Below are positions 21,484 to 35,794 of a DNA stretch of 64,000 nt, one piece after another. The stretch spans positions 3,842,849 through 3,906,848 of the forward strand of contig CAXIPT010000001.1 in NCBI GenBank assembly GCA_964030475.1, read 5' to 3'. This stretch comes from Tethya wilhelma (taxonomy: Eukaryota > Porifera > Demospongiae > Tethyida > Tethyidae). The notes below the pieces were generated by a model. That model saw only the letters and a list, made by a program, of their open reading frames with translations, was not told the origin of the DNA and did no database searches. The translations under genes and the position numbers were made by a program. The first letter of the stretch is position 1; each line of letters opens with the position of its first letter.

Positions 21484-24406
21484 TTAGTCGGTGAGATAAG
21501 GGTTCTCTACCTTCTCTGCAATGATTTGTTCACTGAGCTCCCACAGTGCAGTAGCAGTGGACGGATCCTGTGCCTCGGGAGAGGGTTCCACAGGCCAACA
21601 CTCAAACATGTAAAGTCCACTGATCCTCTGCATGCTGGGGTGTGCTGCACAGTAGACAATGGTCGAGGCTGCTTGTTCCTAAATGAAGAATAGCAATAGG
21701 TAAGGGATTACATACCGATAAGCTACATAATCAAAGGCAAGTGAAGCTAAGGGTAAAGGGTCTGCAATTTTACAAATCATCAACAGCTTTGCTGTACATA
21801 CACACTGTAAACACCAAAGTCTAAAGGTTAAGAATTTAGGAAGTTCAAGAGTACTCTTGGTCGTAATGACACTCACAGATGTTGTAATAACTGCAGGCAA
21901 CCCAAACAAACTAAGTCACAACATATCATCAAATGACACACATATTCCAATTATACACACAAAGGGATTAGTCATCACAGCCACCTGCTACGAGAATGTA
22001 CACAACTTTACCCATAGACAAAGCCTTTAAACTTCAGAGAAGAAACTTGCGAGTGTGTCAATGGGCCCTTAATGCATAGCTAATGTCCCACATTAGGCTT
22101 GCTAATGGGAGAAAAGACAAACATGTCCTTACTGTGTACACTGACAGTGTTGACTACATAGCTATTCAAGGATTTCACAACCTAAGCCTTTAAATGGATA
22201 GTAGCCACTTTGACTGCCAAGTGCATTAAGAGCCATTTGAACAGCTGATCTAACGAAATAAAGCGAGAGTAAAATGTAGGCATGCACCATAAACAAGCTT
22301 GTAGGGTTTTCAGGAACTAACAGGAATAGCACATAATGAATCTCAGTGATGAATAGAAACATTAGCAATGGTAGGACAAAACTACATTTCTGCTCATTCA
22401 AAGGAAAATGGCAAAGTGCTGTACATAATCGTATTATTTGGCTCAGGCCAACAGCAACAACAACCATCACAATAATATAATACAAGGCTAGTACACACCA
22501 GCGATAATATAATATATATTACACACTCACATCTGAATATGTTACCATGGGAACCACTATAAATGGTTTCACAAAGTCATATGGGAACAGTGCATCAAAG
22601 AATGAACATTTTACAAATCACATGCTGTCTTGATAACCCTCACAAGTTATCAGTCCTAAAGGGGTTCTTTCAACTTTTGACTTAAAAAGAATTTCTAATG
22701 GGTATCTGATTACCCCCTCACAGCCTTACAGAGCTAGGGGGGAGGGGTTGGTCCACTTGGTTGTACATATGTACAGCTGCAGACAAGGTAGGCTGCTTTC
22801 AACTCCCCATAAACTTTCTAACAATAGATTTATGGGCTTCACAAGAATCCATTATAACAAGGGATTTTTTTAACAGAAATACTGAAATGTATTGCCAGAC
22901 AATTCATGCAACAGGCTCAATTTACAATGGGGAAAAAAATCCCACAAAAAAATTCCATGCAGCACCATACTTCTAAACATTCTCACGTGATTGAAAAACA
23001 TGAATGAACAATAAATAATAATCAGAGCCAGGTGCTAGCAGTAACAATGCCAAGCTTCTAGAACATTCCAAAGTGCAACAAAGTATATCATGCACTATCT
23101 TCAGTTCCAGGCTGGATGTGTGGCAGCTCCATAAGTGCTATGTAAGAGCAAACCACCACACTCCATGTGAAAACACACACACCACACACAGAACACAGAC
23201 AGGCCACATTGTACTTATTACTACTCCAACACCCAATCATCCAATTGTTTGAGTGTTTCTGTGATCTTTTGGAGTGTACAAGGTAATTGCTCAAGAGTGG
23301 GTGCCGCTTGCAAAAGAGTTGTGCAATACATAATCAGTGTGTGTTATGTGTGCAAAACCAGTTCAGACAGGTTTTACCACAACAGCTCAGAAACAAACAG
23401 GCAGCCTGGGAAGCAAACAGGTGTGTGTGTCACTGTGTGTGTGTGTGTGTGTGACTCCATTTATGTTTCAAACAGAGTAAGCACCACACATTATACGATA
23501 CAACACACACTCTCCCAGCACCTATCCAGACACACTCCTGTACTTTAGAGAGTCATATGACACTCCTTAAGGTGAAAGACTATCAGCCAATTATGGACAT
23601 GCGACTAATAATCAATTTAAACTCTCCACACACCAACTGGTATGGTCACATTCCAATGCACTCAATAGCTACCCTGAGATGTCAAGTTGTAAAACACTAC
23701 AGTCAGTTGCTGGGCAATAATGTACATAAAATTATAAATTAATACAGTGTATACTACTCTACAGATAGTCACATGCTTGAAAATATTGTGATTGATCATG
23801 ACTTTCACTCTTGCGCAATGCATCACATGACTTCCCACCCACCCACCCAAGAGTGGGTGTGTGTACAATGTGTGTCATCCATGATGCTGCAGCAGTAGTT
23901 AAGGATGGTGCCACTCCAATAGGCTTTCCTGTCTCGATTCACATCCTCGGGCAGTCTGTGTACCCACAGGATTTCCACTCAGTGCATACCTTTTACAGTA
24001 GCTCAGGCATCATCGCAGAAAAGGGAATTGTGTGACAAACATAAAGCTTCACAGGAACAGGAACTGACACTTTCCTAAGGCAACGGTCTTGGCAGTAATA
24101 CTTTAGAAACTCAGATCAAAGCATGACAATGCAAAAGTAGGGTAACAGTCTCAATAAAAAAAATGCCTCTTTTTTTTACCAAGGATTCGATGCATCCACT
24201 TAAAACAATTCCTATACCATTGATTTAAATACATTCCATATAACCTATGATTATACATTACATTGATTGCACACTCAATAGAATAACTGCTGCATAGTCA
24301 CTCACTCACTCCACTACGCCCACCCACCCACCAGTAGACAATAAACACTCTATTGCAGAGGAGTAGACCAGTGTGAGGCTAAGATCATCNACACACACAC
24401 ACACAC

Positions 24407-24452
<46 letters not shown>

Positions 24453-26496
24453 TCCTTTTCCTTACCAGTGAGATTCTGATGACACCACCACTACTCTTGA
24501 TGGCTTTGATCGCTTTAGTACAGGCACTAGCAGCTGAGCCAAGTAGAAATGACCAAGGTGATTGATGGCAAAATGTCGTTCAATGCCATCTTTAGTGACA
24601 CTGCACATGAGAAACTTGAAGTAAAGATACATGTAGCTGACTATGGTGGTAGACAGTATAAGATTCTACCTGAATGGTCCTCCCATTACTCCTGCATTGC
24701 AGACAAGAACATGGAGTGGAAGATTTCTACTGGTGAACTCTTCTGCAAAGTTCCTGACACTGATCAAAGAAGCAAGGTCAAGGGTCATTGACTCCACAGT
24801 TGCCATGGGCTGCAGGACAGACAGCACATGAGCTTACAGTGAACTCAAAGGCCAATAGCCAAATCACTATTAGCAGAGAACACTGTCTATGGATAGCTAT
24901 AAAACTAAATGTATATCTACCATAATATGATGTAACATTATACAACAGAATGGAATAGACTGAACTTTTGGCACCAATGATATTAATCCCTGCCACAAGC
25001 TGTGTGTAGCTTGGGAAGTGGATGTAGGGGAAACTACACAATAATTAATCATAATTTAGCCTGTCTGCAATGGTGAACCATAATAATTATACATTAAAAT
25101 TAGGCTAGACACACAACATACGTGAAGATGCTTTATCTTGGAGACAGCCTGCTCAGCCTTCACTAGATTCCTACACGCTAAGATGACATGAGCACCACGT
25201 GCTGCCAGACAGAGAGCAGTTTGATAGCCTATAACAATAATATAAAACTGTAGTATTTTTTTTAATAATGAGAAACAATGAACACACCCACCCAATATTG
25301 ATCTTATCTAGTTACAGTGTATTTGCACACACACACACACACACACACCCACCAGACAGGCAGAAACACACGACATTCAATCCATTGGACAAGAAACAAA
25401 TCATTCTAGCCAGAGAGGCTGGGATGGATTATTAACAACAATGATACGACTCATTTGCCTGATACTTATCACAGGCCATTGCACTCACAGGAGTCAACCA
25501 CACCGCCCGCCAACCCACCTGCATCATATTACACCCTAAACAGGACATGGCCCAAGTTTACTCTCCAACTATAGCTGGTGGGAATAAACACCACTCAGAG
25601 GGTAACCTGAGAAAGGGTTTTCTACCACCACTTCTATCATACATACCACACCAATTGGTCATTAATGCAGAGAATATACACTTTGAAGTGCAATAAATGT
25701 GTTTTTAATCACCTAGTCCTGAGTTGGCTCCAATGACAATAGCCACCTGGTCTTGGAGTTCAACATCCTTCAGGATTTGGCCAGCCTTTACAAGCGAACG
25801 GAACATGTTCCTAATGCTTGTGTATTGTTTGATGCCGAACACAGCAGGGAAGTCGTAGACTGCTTTGTTCATTAGCCTCGGATCTAGATATGAGCTCATC
25901 TGGGCAAAGTGACTGGGTGCATGTGTGTAGATGTGGTGTATTGATGCATGCAGAAATTAGCACCGTTAACAAGCTTAACTGCAACATTTTCTGCATTTCT
26001 TCTCAGGCTACTTGGCCTCTTAAAATTGAGCTATTTTCCAGCTATGGACAGGGAACTAGGCATATTTACTTACTCGACATAAATCAAACAGTCTTCCTTG
26101 TCCTTAAACTTCTGCCAACCATATGGCAATCCTAAAATGGTTAAGTACGTGCCATCATGGTAATGCATGGAGCGTCTCAATTTACAAATTCTATACCTGG
26201 TGGAACTTTGTATCTCAGACCATTAGAAGGGTTTTCCCATTGAGTCTTTCTGTCATGATGACTACATACAAAAGTGCATTGTGGTAATAATTTATGTGAT
26301 CTGCATCATAGTTGCATAGCTGCATAGTCTGGCCTATATGCAAGATCTAAATCATGCATATATGACATCAAGGAATTTACTTGAGAAAGAAAACCCTGTT
26401 ATCGTCTGCTACTCGAGCTTCCCACCCCTCAGGTAGCTTGGTAACGTCATCAGCAAGCCTTTCTCCCCAGTACAAGTACACATAGGAACGCTGCAT
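21484..26496 (-). CDS. WWOX: WW domain-containing oxidoreductase
   Basis: Exons on the minus strand encode, in order, a first WW domain (LPEGWEARV...[16 protein letters not shown], 26496 to about 26205), a second WW domain (GLPYGWQKF...CLIYVDSYLDPRL), the NAD(P)-binding motif IGANSGLG (about 25710), [12 protein letters not shown] (about 25190), SMTLDLASL...LHVLVCNAG (about 24800), [16 protein letters not shown] and VVVSSES (about 24500), and a C-terminal exon IVYCAAHPS...[16 protein letters not shown] (21675-21484, stop at 21484). This is the WWOX layout: two WW domains then a short-chain dehydrogenase. Acceptor choice at about 25895 (gatgag) is needed to keep frame. The exon with the catalytic YxxxK (YNRSK in human) and the following C-terminal third could not be found between 21700 and 24450; a single N at 24391 next to a CA tract lies there. 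Probably a missing or misassembled segment. Confidence 0.88.
24391..24450. repeat. Single N plus (CA)n tract in WWOX intron
   Basis: One ambiguous base at 24391 is followed by an almost perfect CA run. It lies just downstream (minus-strand sense) of the WWOX exon ending in SSESHW, at the place where the catalytic exon would be expected next. Confidence 0.8.
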
Positions 26497-27415
26497 TTTC
26501 TTCACACTTTCTTATTAACGCATACCATACAATGACGTCATTTGCTGAGTCACTGCAAAATTTGTCAACTCAGCAGGCGCGATTTTTCTGGGCAGCTGGC
26601 CTCCCTTCCACTCAAAGCCTTTGGAGATCCTTTGGAACCATTTAACCTTCACTGAAGCAACAAATACCAAAGGGTATTAAAGAATAAACCTTCTGTAAGT
26701 ATTATAAGCACTCAATCCCATTATATCTGTCTACCTACCTACTTAATTTATCAGTTTTATTTTGATTAAGCTTCAGAGCTTAGAAAGTGATTCTTACTTT
26801 AAATCTTGAAGCCCTGTTTTTGTAAATAACGTGTTTCCAACTTACAGTATTTAACATTTCCACCTCCCCCACTCATGATAGACCTACTCTTGAATATATT
26901 GACCACACCCTGGTCCGATCATCACTTACTGACTTCGTCGTTGGTAACCACCTCAACACATTTCACTCTTTTAGTAACCACCTCAGCACGTGACACATTT
27001 CACTCTTTAACAGTAAACCTATCGATCCTAAGGACATAATTATATAGTAGAACTCTAGTCCAAGTGCATCCATCATATATACATAATTTTGCTATGTTTA
27101 TTACTAAGTGTGAGGCCATTCAACAAATGCCCTTTGGTGTGCTCAGTACGTGTACCATTAACGTGAGTGGTATTCATCTCAGTAGCTGTGCTGCAAGGTT
27201 TAGTGGTGGTTTGTCTCATTCAAGTGGATACAAGAACTTTTGTTTTTGGCTCAATCCAGCCAAATCACACCACTAAGTCGACACCTCAACACACTTGTTA
27301 ACCTAAAGCTTCAAAGAGAGAGACTTTGATCGACAGTACTTACAAAGCCTTTAAAGACTGCTTGAAACATATAAAAACATTGTTCACTCTACATATTGTA
27401 CCTGACAACACCAAA
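26497..27415. promoter_or_regulatory. Divergent region WWOX / MAF1
   Basis: Shared upstream region of two divergent genes. An imperfect tandem repeat (26943-26972 and 26973-27008; GTAACCACCTCA then CATTTCACTCTTT) is visible; the second unit contains an extra CACGTGA, so an E-box appears only there. The rest of the interval has no exon that I can support apart from probable 5'UTR of MAF1 shortly before 27416. Confidence 0.45.
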
Positions 27416-30242
27416 ATGAAGTTGTTGGAGAACTCCACATTGGATAGCATCAGTGCTGCTCTGAGTATGGACACTGGAGATCTTAAAATAACTGGCAGGT
27501 ATGTTGTGTGTGTTCAGGGGTTCATGCAAGCAGAGGAGGCGAATGGTGTACTTGCCCAGAACTCATACATGTACACCTGAAGTATTGAAGCACTAGTATA
27601 TTGTGGTAATGCTTGAGTGGGATGTACCATGCCTAATTGCAATCACTGGATGATGTTAGTACATGGCCACTTAATCCTCTCAACAACATGTTTTTCAAGG
27701 ATTCATGAGCCCCTGGGTGATTGCATTCCACTGTTGTTTATGTAGCAGTTGACATAGTGTACACACCTGTACAAGACTATGAGCATGATTATGTGCTTGT
27801 CTCATAATGAATAAGTCTTAGTGTATTTGTGATCTCATACACCTGGTTTAGTTAGTGATATACTGGGGTCATAGTGCAATACTGTGTCTGTGAAGTGAGA
27901 CTTGTTTTGTGTTCAGTTCTGGTACCTGGTTCCAAATGTGTGATTTTGCCTTGTTAACACATGTGCACACTTGCAGAGTGGAGAGCTATGCTTGCAAAAT
28001 GGCAGGCAATGAGAAGAAGCTCTATAAACAATTGGGCCATCAAGAACAGAGCTCTAATCTTCTCGCTCTTAGCCCTCCTCAGCCATTTGTTGGCTCGCCC
28101 GTTGTTCCTGTTTCCAGTTCTCTTTCTCCAACTGGAGCTCCTCCCGTCTATATCCGCACGGCCAGTGGCAGTGGAAGTCACAGTGCAGGCGAGAGTACCC
28201 TTCCCCAGTTGGCCGATACCATCAGTAGTAAAACCCTGTTTTATCTTCGTTCTACTCTCAACGCCTCCTTTCAACCAGACTACGACTTCACGAACGCCAA
28301 GTCGGAGGACTTCAGTCGTGTGCCTAGTGTGAAGTGGGTCATGGATGGAGTAAGAGCTAATCTCTGTGCTGTGACGGGCGAACTGTTCTCATCCATCGAA
28401 AGTAGCCTATGGACAAGTATTGACCAGGAAATTGGATTATCTGATTGCGACATTTACAGGTGAGTTTGTGGTTAGGCTCTATCTATGCGATTATGGTGTA
28501 CAATTTGCTGTGTTTTACATTGTTATGACCTTGGCTTGGGTGCAATTGTTTAATGTCTGTATATTCAACCAGCATTGTATTGTGGACTGGTTCAATTGGG
28601 AATTGTATTTATTGCCTTAATAAGCGTGCTCACTGGCCCATATGTCCTCTGCCTATAATAATTATTAGTTTAGGTTCACCATAAACAAATAACCCTCTAT
28701 CCCATCCCCCAAACATAATAGTATACGCCATCCTCGTGGCCACCTGCTTGGATAAATTCTGTGGTTATTGGTGGCTGCTGTTCTCACAAGCCTCGTAAGA
28801 ATCACGATTGATATAAAAATATATAAAAGAAAGCGATATCTAGACACGTGTTTGTATGGTTGCTACGACTGTTGACCTCGACTTCCGTAATGTCAGTCTC
28901 TGGAAAGGCTCCATTAGATTACTGCATGAGTACTAGGAGTATCCTAACCTAATAAGCAAGCCCAGAGCCATTACAATTGTCGCACCAACCTCAATTGGAT
29001 ATCGATGAAGCTTTATATGGTTAATTCTTTTGCCCTATGTGGTTGAACAACAGGCACACTCAATTTGTGTTGAAGTGCAGAGTGTATCGTGAGTGTAGTG
29101 AATAGACGTTTTGTACTTAACCAACTGGAGTTTTTCTCAAGTCTATAGAATTTTGTAAAATCAAAAAAAGAATGTGTTCTATTGAGAGAAGGCAGACATT
29201 CCTGTGATTGACCTGGTTAACCTCAGACTGGCTTCACCCGAGACCCAGCTACACCACCTAGCATACCACTAATGATAACAGTACTACTGAGAATAAGGTG
29301 TGGAGTGTACTATATCTTGGGGTTGATCAGATCAGCCAACTTCACCAGTCTAGACTCATGTGGTCCAGCTCAAACAACACCACTCTTGTATAAGTGGCGA
29401 GAGGAGTTTTTTGTACAGTGGCGAGGGTGTATACTATTATAGTAGGTGGTGGCGATCTGTAGTTTGGGTCACTAGTATTGTTTTGTTTTGGTTACACGAT
29501 CTAGTTTGATTGGGTAGGTAGGACTTTCTGAGCTCTTTGCAATCGATGGATTTAAAAGGATGCCTTGGGCTTGAATTGGGACTGATGCATAGTTAACTGT
29601 ATTCTATTGTTGTAGTCTCTTGAGCGGCTGCAAATAATTGTAGTTGATTGTTGCTGAATAATTGCTGCTAACAACTAGAAGTAAACAATTATAGGATTTC
29701 CCAATTTTCCTGTTTTGATAGAGCTGTGGTGTGTGTGTGTGCATGTAATTGAAGCTGTCCTGTCCACCATGGGATGGCTATAAATCACCAGCGAGCAACA
29801 GGATGATCATTCAATGTCTGTTGCCCATTACCAGGAAGTGACAAGCAGACAGGATGTTCCAGATGTTTTCCCCACTTCAATGAGGTATTGCTCAATGCCT
29901 CGCAGCTGCTGCATGGAGTTGTTGACACACTCCAGTGGACGAATCCACAATGTATCTAACACACACGTACATGTATAGACCCTGTAGTGACGTCCTATTA
30001 GTGTGTCTAGTGTATGTACTTCAAGTATGTGTAAATAAATGGCTAATTTCATTTGAGTAATTGGTCACATGTGATGTCAGTGAGTGGGTGGAACTCTCCT
30101 GAGAGATGCTCTGTCTCCACTGGGGGTTGCATGACTGCAGTGTTGCCATATGGCTTCGGCCTGTTGTTTATCTTAGCAGTCATCATGATCAATGCCCTGC
30201 TCGTGATCATGCATCTACTTAAGTCATTCTTGTTGATTTTGC

Positions 30243-30278
<36 letters not shown>

Positions 30279-33200
30279 ACGCGCTTGTCTCCTGTGGTTT
30301 GTCGTGCACACTTCAGATTCACTTGTATTGGTAGGTGTCATAGTGGTGTTGATGTGAGTCACATGTTGTGTGCGTGTTTTGTGGCTCCGGTAGGTAGTCT
30401 GAACTTTTGCTTCTCAGGATTGTTCACACAATAGCCGACAAAAAAGGAAGCAAGTAATCTTGTCTAATTCTCTACACGAGTACACACTCTAGTTCATAGT
30501 GTACTTGTATTCTAGTAAAGTATGTATGTGTACATGATACACAGTTTGGTACATAGCCAGCTTTATTATCATTATATGTATTGATGCACAAACAACCCAG
30601 TGTGTGTGTATTATACAGAGCCCACATAAAGGGCTTTCCATAATGGACTTCAATCACAACATGGCCCAGCTCACTGCTACTATACTACTACATGATAATG
30701 ATGATAATATTATGGGTTTAAATTACTGCCTCTGTAGTTAAGTGGCACTTCAATGCTGCATGGACAAGATTCTTAAAAGATGGTGATGTGTAGTGAATTG
30801 GATTGATGGGAGGGCAAGAGTCTACCGTCAATAGGATATGTAAACATGTACAGGTGTTTGTAACAGATGGTCTTGTACGCTGGAGCCTAGCTGGGTAGAC
30901 TTGAGATTTTACTATGTGCATTTATTAATAATGTTGCAATTTGTCGTGAATGGATCAAATTTTCCCCCTTTGAAATGGTTATGGAAATGCATACGTTACT
31001 GTTATGCAACAAGTATCATTCCATTATTTTGAAACACACAATAGAGACAGACACAGAGAGAGAGAGTTGTATTGCAATATTACCATACAATGCGTGACTG
31101 GTATTAAAAATGCATTTCTACTCACTCCATACATAACCAACACCCAATGTCTTATACTCCAGCTTCAAAGGGAGCTACTCTCTCCAGGTGGTAAAACCAA
31201 TCAGTACTTCTTTTATTTCACACACACACTGTTGTGTCATCCATTCTAACCTGTTTATTGAAACTGGTTGATAAAGCTTGTCAAACGTGTTCTCGTATGT
31301 TGACTTTACTATCAACAAAACTGCTTTGGAAGTATGCATTTTGTATCTGTTGACTTCCAGTCAAACACTCAATAGCATCACCGGTAGTTCAATGAACCAG
31401 ACACGTATTGTTCCACTACATCAATATAATGTTATTGTGCAATAGTTATCAGTGTACTGGCGCCATTGTACTGTACACCGTACACTATGTCAACTGTCCT
31501 AAAGGTCATGATGGTCACACGCCATTTTGTCATCATTCCTAATGGCAACAGGTGTTCTTATCATATCACCCGTTGATTTGTTGTGTTTGTGTGTCATGCA
31601 GCTATAACCCTGACTCAGACTCTGACCCCTATGCTGAGGAGGGTACCCTGTGGTCCTTCAACTACTTCTTCTACAACAAGAAGCTGAAAAGGATTTTGTT
31701 CTTCTCCTGCAATGGAGCCAGGTAAACAGATACCTTTGTACTCACATATTGTGCTGATTCTCTAATGACTCAATATTCATCTCCCATACCTACCCACATG
31801 TAAATTCTAAACTGTTTTGTATCATGTGCTGTGCCTGTGGTTGCTCACATTACTGGTCTCCTTTGGTTGCATACTGTGAGAGAGAGTAGAGCACACAGGA
31901 TTGTGAGGAATTTGACCTCTTGTTCAGATGTTTTGAGATACCTTTCCATTCTTTGACCGAAATTATATTTTCAAAATTTTGTTGCCTGTTATAGGTTGTA
32001 CTATAATGGTTGTGGTTCAGAGTGCACATCCTGTGAGTGAATCAGGGAAATTTCTCTAGAGTTTACATATTATTATAAATTTAAAAGTTTCTTATAAGGA
32101 AAAAGCACACGCCCATTCAATTTGAAGACTAATGGACCGGCGTGTGAGTGTTTTTCTAACTAAATAACTGGTTCACTTTCATTGTAAATAAGTGTGCCTG
32201 TTTTCCTGCTCTTAGTCGTAGTGTCTGTTTGTGATGCCTGCACACTCAATGAATATCAATGACATCCTGTATTATTGTTTTCATTCTCACGGAGAAAGGA
32301 AACAAAAATAACAATTTTAAAAAAGTAATTTTATGGTAAAAATTTTAGCCTACCTGTAGTCTAATAGTGATTGCTTTATCTTAACTTGGCTGACTTCATT
32401 GTGAAGTATATACCACAAATTGCAAAAATTTTGTGTTGCTTCATTTTATTTTATATTATCATAGCCAGAGTGTGTTGTTGGTGTGCCATCCACTCACTCC
32501 CAGCTAGTATTCATTGCTATTGTTTGGACCTTGGAGAAGCCACCTCACTCCTATTGTGGCATGTTTATAATTAACCTCGCTGTTTGACTGCATTCCACAA
32601 GTCACAAGTCCCAAACTTGCACATGCTTGCACCAAGACCACTCACAGAACAAGAGAAAGTTGTGATAAGGCTGTTTACTGTTTTGATAAGTACTGTCGTT
32701 TTGGTAGTATGTTTCTGTGTAACGTGCTTGTATGCTAATTGAACAGCCATGTGGTTTGTACAACTGTGTCCGTTTTTTGCTCAGCCATCACTTGCATTAC
32801 ATTATATGGGTGAGAATTTTGATGTGCATCTGTTCACAAAGTTGCTAAATAGTGGGGCAATGGGATGTGCATGCCTTGTTTACACTCCACGATTTATATG
32901 CATGCACTTGTTTATTCAGAATTGGCTTCCAGTGAGTGTATGTGTATGTATGTGTGTGCATGTGTGTAAGTGAGTGTGTGTGTATGTGGGTGTGTAGATG
33001 GTAAGAAATTTTTAACTTCCACCAAGGTATTGCAACTGATATCTTACCATACACTTTTAGTCGTCACATCAAAGTAAGTTGAATGAATGACATCAAACAC
33101 AGTAGATCTGCAGAGTTTGTCTCAAGTGTCCCAAGGCAAAGGTGTTCAAAACACATGGTGTCGGCTCAGTTGCTTCGTACCTTGTAGTCAAGGCTGGAAT

Positions 33201-35656
33201 GACATAACTCTAATGTACTTCTATGGCCAATCATCAGTTCAAAGAACCAAATAAGTGTTCTCTAACGATCACTCACTAAATTCCAGTCCACCTGGAAATA
33301 AAGGGGGAGTGTGATCTCACTTGCATCTAGTATGTCTTATATTGTGTGTGTGTGCCTGGCTTGATACTAGTGTGGTTTAGTAACAAAATTTGAATTTTCG
33401 ACTGCAATATAAACAACAAGGAAATATCTGTGAGGTGTTGCGGCAGTGGCGTGCTTTAGAGTGCAGCATTAGTGACTGTAAACATTTGCTGCTGATCTAT
33501 GGCTTTCATCGGCCCCAGTTAGTCTTGGCCTACTCCCCTCTGTGTGAATATTGTTTGTTTCACTCTGGTAGTTAGTATTCGCAGGTGGAGGAGGTTGGGT
33601 GTACTCAGACTCTTGCATGATACTACTGGAGATATAATATAGGACTTGTAAAACAATCAATAATTATTCATCAATGTCTGGACATTTTTGAACCTCTTAA
33701 AAGCTTTATATCTGTGTCATTGTGATATTGAACACAATTATTGGTGTCTGTTTGGATGTTATCTATATCAGGTATCTGAACCTTTGAACTATTTTTTTTT
33801 TTTTAATATCAAAGAAGTTGGCTACTAGGTTCAGTTGTATTCTGTCTGCCACTGGTGAATATGCTAGCATGCTGGGCAGGAACTGTGTTTTGTTGGAATT
33901 ATTCTGTTGTGAGTGGTCAATGGGTTGTGCCTGGAGGCTGGGCAGTGATGAAATGCCTTCCTTCAATGGAGTCGGTGGTTCTGCATTAATTTTCCACTTC
34001 AGTACATTTAGTGTTCCACCTAAAGGGACTCATTGTTTAGCACTTTAAGCAAACATTTAGCAGCAGTGTAACATCCTCTGGATGGAAGCTAAGCTGTAAA
34101 ATGTTTTAAAAAGGAAACGTGATTACGTTAGGTGTAGGGTTCACTCTGTTTCATTGCCAATTCTACGTGAGCCATGGGATTATCCCCTGGTTTGTTGACT
34201 CATCTCTTCTTTGTGTCTAGGATATTTCCTTCAGTTATTATAGTGAAGGAATCCTTTTACTTCCTTCCTACCACATGCAAGAATTGGCTTCCAGTGAGTG
34301 TATGTGTATGTATGTGTGTGCATGTGTGTAAGTGAGTGTGTGTGTATGTGGGTGTGTAGATGGTAAGAAATTTTTAACTTCCACCAAGGTATTGCAACTG
34401 ATATCTTACCATACACTTTTAGTCGTCACATCAAAGTAAGTTGAATGAATGACATCAAACACAGTAGATCTGCAGAGTTTGTCTCAAGTGTCCCAAGGCA
34501 AAGGTGTTCAAAACACATGGTGTCGGCTCAGTTGCTTCGTACCTTGTAGTCAAGGCTGGAATGACATAACTCTAATGTACTTCTATGGCCAATCATCAGT
34601 TCAAAGAACCAAATAAGTGTTCTCTAACGATCACTCACTAAATTCCAGTCCACCTGGAAATAAAGGGGGAGTGTGATCTCACTTGCATCTAGTATGTCTT
34701 ATATTGTGTGTGTGTGCCTGGCTTGATACTAGTGTGGTTTAGTAACAAAATTTGAATTTTCGACTGCAATATAAACAACAAGGAAATATCTGTGAGGTGT
34801 TGCGGCAGTGGCGTGCTTTAGAGTGCAGCATTAGTGACTGTAAACATTTGCTGCTGATCTATGGCTTTCATCGGCCCCAGTTAGTCTTGGCCTACTCCCC
34901 TCTGTGTGAATATTGTTTGTTTCACTCTGGTAGTTAGTATTCGCAGGTGGAGGAGGTTGGGTGTACTCAGACTCTTGCATGATACTACTGGAGATATAAT
35001 ATAGGACTTGTAAAACAATCAATAATTATTCATCAATGTCTGGACATTTTTGAACCTCTTAAAAGCTTTATATCTGTGTCATTGTGATATTGAACACAAT
35101 TATTGGTGTCTGTTTGGATGTTATCTATATCAGGTATCTGAACCTTTGAACTATTTTTTTTTTTTTAATATCAAAGAAGTTGGCTACTAGGTTCAGTTGT
35201 ATTCTGTCTGCCACTGGTGAATATGCTAGCATGCTGGGCAGGAACTGTGTTTTGTTGGAATTATTCTGTTGTGAGTGGTCAATGGGTTGTGCCTGGAGGC
35301 TGGGCAGTGATGAAATGCCTTCCTTCAATGGAGTCGGTGGTTCTGCATTAATTTTCCACTTCAGTACATTTAGTGTTCCACCTAAAGGGACTCATTGTTT
35401 AGCACTTTAAGCAAACATTTAGCAGCAGTGTAACATCCTCTGGATGGAAGCTAAGCTGTAAAATGTTTTAAAAAGGAAACGTGATTACGTTAGGTGTAGG
35501 GTTCACTCTGTTTCATTGCCAATTCTACGTGAGCCATGGGATTATCCCCTGGTTTGTTGACTCATCTCTTCTTTGTGTCTAGGATATTTCCTTCAGTTAT
35601 TATAGTGAAGGAATCCTTTTACTTCCTTCCTACCACATGCAACACAAACACACATA

Positions 35657-35706
<50 letters not shown>

Positions 35707-35747
35707 CGCGCACACACACACACACACACACAAGAACACATACACAC

Positions 35748-35794
<47 letters not shown>

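Noticed and set aside
22162..22485. Minus-strand hydrophobic ORF of 107 codons within the WWOX interval
   Set aside because: Does not match the missing SDR segment (no YxxxK, no HPG motif) and has no start or splice support.
24549..24791. Plus-strand ORF of 80 codons
   Set aside because: Antisense shadow of two WWOX exons, which explain the sequence on the minus strand.
30049..30334. Hydrophobic plus-strand ORF next to a GT tract in a MAF1 intron
   Set aside because: Looks TM-like over about 35 residues but runs into the GT repeat and has no supporting exon.
33390..35410. Pairs of identical short ORFs 1362 bp apart
   Set aside because: Shadows of the tandem duplication in a MAF1 intron; no coding character.
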